The notes under the pieces: generated by a model | Database searches by the model: none | What the model saw: only the letters and a program-made list of their open reading frames with translations | What the model was told of the DNA's origin: nothing | Origin: Rubritepida sp. | Lineage (GTDB): Bacteria; Pseudomonadota; Alphaproteobacteria; Acetobacterales; Acetobacteraceae | DNA: 11,576 bases | Direction of reading: 5' to 3' | NCBI GenBank assembly: GCA_014376425.1 | Contig: JACMRO010000456.1 | Location: 1 to 11,576, forward strand | Part shown: positions 10,037 through 11,576 of the stretch, one piece after another | Layout of the letters: the number at the start of each line of letters is the position of its first letter | How positions within the stretch are numbered: position 1 is the stretch's first letter | Position numbers and translations under genes: made by a program

Positions 10037-11576
10037 CGTTCCAGCCCCAGGCGCCTGCGGATGCGCGCCTGCGGGTCGGCCAGGCCGGTGGGAGACAAGC
10101 TGTTCAGTTGCTGCGGCACCAGGGCGGCATTGAACACGCCGTTGCGCAGATCCTCGGTCAGCGCCCGCGCATCGCGCTGGTCATGGATCACCCGCGGCGT
10201 GATCAGCACAAGCAGTTCGGTGCGCTGGCGAGTGTTGTTCTGATTGCCCAGCAGGGCGCCCAGCAGCGGAATGTTGCGAAGGTAAGGAATGCCCTGGTTG
10301 CCGCGGCTGGTGTTGTCGCGGATCAGCCCGGCCAGGCCAATGGTCTGCCCATCCTGCACCGCGACGCGGGAGCGCACGACGCGCTGCGAGAATGTGGGCG
10401 AGTTAATCCCCACCGTTGTCTGCGTCGGGTCCACGTCGCTTACCTCCTGGGCGATGTCGAGCGTGACCAGGCCACCGCTGTTGACCCGCGGCGTCACCTC
10501 CATGATGACACCGGTCTCGCGGTAGGAGACTGAGCTGACGATCGGCGCACCGGCGGTGAGCGTGCTTTGCGCGCTTTGCGTCAGATAGGGCACCAGGGAG
10601 CCGACCTGCAGCCGGGCCGGCTCATTGTCCAGCACCATCAGCTGCGGCGAGGATAGCACTCGGACTTCGGTGACTGCCTGGAGCGCGGTGATCGCCACAG
10701 GGGCGCCATTCAGGCCCCGTCCGGCGAAGACGAAACCCGGAAAGGCACCGGCCAGCGCGCCGCCCGCCACGGTGGTCAGCAGGTTGTTGAACTCGCCGGA
10801 GCGGAAGAAGAATTGCGTGCCGAAGCGCAGGTTGTCGTTCAGCGTGACCTCCGCGATCACCGCGTCGATGCGGACTTGGAGGGGCAGAATGTCGAGCCGC
10901 CGCAGTGTCGCTTCGACCGCGTCACGCTCCTGCGGCGTGGCATAGACCAGCAGGGCGTTGTTCTGCGGGTTCGGCACGATGCGCATGGTGTCGGGGTTGC
11001 TGTCGCCGCCGCCACTTGTCGGATCTAGCCCGCCCAGCAGCGGATTGGCCGACTGACCGCTGGCGCCGCCTTGCGGCTGCTCGCTCAGCGTGGTCAGCGC
11101 CGCACCCTGACCGGGTGCAGCCGAGCCCAGCCCGGGCGGTGACCCGAGGTTGACGCCGCCGATGCCACCCGAGCCTGCGCCGCCTGAGCCTGTGCCGCCT
11201 GAACCGCCCAGCCCGCCGCCGCCGGTACCGCCACCGATGCCGCCCTGGTTACCTCCGGAGAGCTGCCGGGTTGTGCGACCTGGCCCGGTCGCTCCGGCAG
11301 GCGTGGGCTGTGACGTCACGTTCCGTGGCGTGAACGCCTGCTGCAGCACATAGGCAATGTCGTTGCTGCGGCTGTTCTGTAGAAAATAGACGCTCCAGCT
11401 CCGCACCGTCTGCCGACGCGAGCGCTCGACCAACGCGAAGACCCGGCGCGCCTGCTCAATGGCCGAGCGCTGCGAGGAGACCACAAGCACCGCATTGATG
11501 CGCTGCATCGGCACCACCCGCACCACGCCCGACAGCGCCCCGCCGCCCTGGCCGCGCAGCGCGTCCTGCATGGCCG
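10033..11576 (-). CDS. gspD: Type II secretion outer-membrane secretin GspD (5' end beyond right edge)
   Basis: The frame stays open to the right edge, so the signal peptide and the N0/N1 domains are missing. Counting from the first in-window Met (11571), the visible order is: an N-domain (about 13-82; RINAVLVVSSQ, YVLQQAF); a Gly-rich insert (about 105-155); a second N-domain (about 196-228; IVPNPQNNALLVYAT); and the secretin core (about 229-462), with VLSSPQLMVLDNEPARLQVG (305-324), VPYLTQS (327-333), RETGVIMEVTPRV (351-363), VAVQDGQTIGLAGLI (403-417) and IPLLGALLG (434-442). TELLVLITPRVI marks the end of the barrel. It forms the ring-shaped channel through which T2SS cargo crosses the outer membrane. 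About 50 residues follow the core, where some secretins bind a pilotin. gspK overlaps its stop, indicating one operon. Confidence 0.95.
   Translation of the reverse strand, partial: AMQDALRGQGGGALSGVVRVVPMQRINAVLVVSSQRSAIEQARRVFALVERSRRQTVRSWSVYFLQNSRSNDIAYVLQQAFTPRNVTSQPTPAGATGPGRTTRQLSGGNQGGIGGGTGGGGLGGSGGTGSGGAGSGGIGGVNLGSPPGLGSAAPGQGAALTTLSEQPQGGASGQSANPLLGGLDPTSGGGDSNPDTMRIVPNPQNNALLVYATPQERDAVEATLRRLDILPLQVRIDAVIAEVTLNDNLRFGTQFFFRSGEFNNLLTTVAGGALAGAFPGFVFAGRGLNGAPVAITALQAVTEVRVLSSPQLMVLDNEPARLQVGSLVPYLTQSAQSTLTAGAPIVSSVSYRETGVIMEVTPRVNSGGLVTLDIAQEVSDVDPTQTTVGINSPTFSQRVVRSRVAVQDGQTIGLAGLIRDNTSRGNQGIPYLRNIPLLGALLGNQNNTRQRTELLVLITPRVIHDQRDARALTEDLRNGVFNAALVPQQLNSLSPTGLADPQARIRRRLGLER
11161..11205 (-). 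repeat. Three 15-bp tandem units encoding Gly-Ser-Gly-Gly-x in gspD
   Basis: Inside the Gly-rich insert of GspD, three consecutive 15-bp units encode GSGGT, GSGGA and GSGGI (residues 123-137 from the first in-window Met). The copies differ by a few bases. Length change in whole units would keep the frame, so the loop could vary between strains without breaking the protein. The surrounding insert (about 11108-11260) is almost all Gly, Ser and Thr. Confidence 0.55.

Noticed and set aside
1..11576. Search by eye for tRNA, rRNA, CRISPR arrays, att sites and insertion sequences
   Set aside because: No cloverleaf with a T-loop consensus, no regularly spaced repeats, no integrase or transposase, and no paired terminal repeats were seen.

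Overview
The window is GC-rich. Its gene content fits an alphaproteobacterium of the Rhodospirillales/Acetobacteraceae type: a CysI-like reductase facing a stand-alone cobA, FkbM methyltransferases fused to GT4 glycosyltransferases, a Tat-type Ferritin_2 protein, and a type II secretion system (T2SS) whose secretin has a Gly-rich insert. The taxonomic placement is inferred from gene style only, because no rRNA or other marker is present.

Positions 1-1122 concern sirohaem. The first 36 codons of a nitrite/sulfite reductase haemoprotein (cysI-like) leave the window on the minus strand. Across a 77-bp divergent control region lies cobA, whose product makes the precorrin-2 needed for sirohaem, the cofactor of that reductase. 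A 34-49 residue single-helix membrane peptide follows cobA directly. The control region carries a perfect 9-bp inverted repeat next to the cobA start and a CTGTAC direct repeat with a 21-bp period.

Positions 1123-1559 have no convincing gene. They hold competing hairpins and a sequence matching the EcfG general-stress promoter consensus. Positions 1560-7119 form a glycan-modification pair on the plus strand. The first gene is an FkbM methyltransferase with a DUF4214-like N-terminus and a doubtful TTG start. The second encodes a 1514-residue fusion of an FkbM methyltransferase, a coiled coil and three successive GT4-type glycosyltransferase modules. Together they look like a machine for assembling and methylating a surface glycan; the substrate cannot be read from the sequence.

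Positions 7255-8178 encode an exported Ferritin_2 protein, followed by a strong hairpin that closes this plus-strand block. Positions 8284-11576 belong to a T2SS locus: a small SLT-fold lytic transglycosylase (minus), gspG major pseudopilin (plus, alone on its strand), gspK minor pseudopilin (minus) and gspD secretin (minus, cut by the right edge). gspD and gspK overlap by 3 bases, and gspG and gspK converge with 8 bp between their stops.

No tRNA, rRNA, CRISPR array or intact mobile element was seen. The most unusual items are the 1514-residue fusion with an 8-C tract between its second and third glycosyltransferase modules, the divergent cysI/cobA control region, the in-frame stop just ahead of the first methyltransferase, and the GspG with a shortened C-terminus and a cysteine pair.
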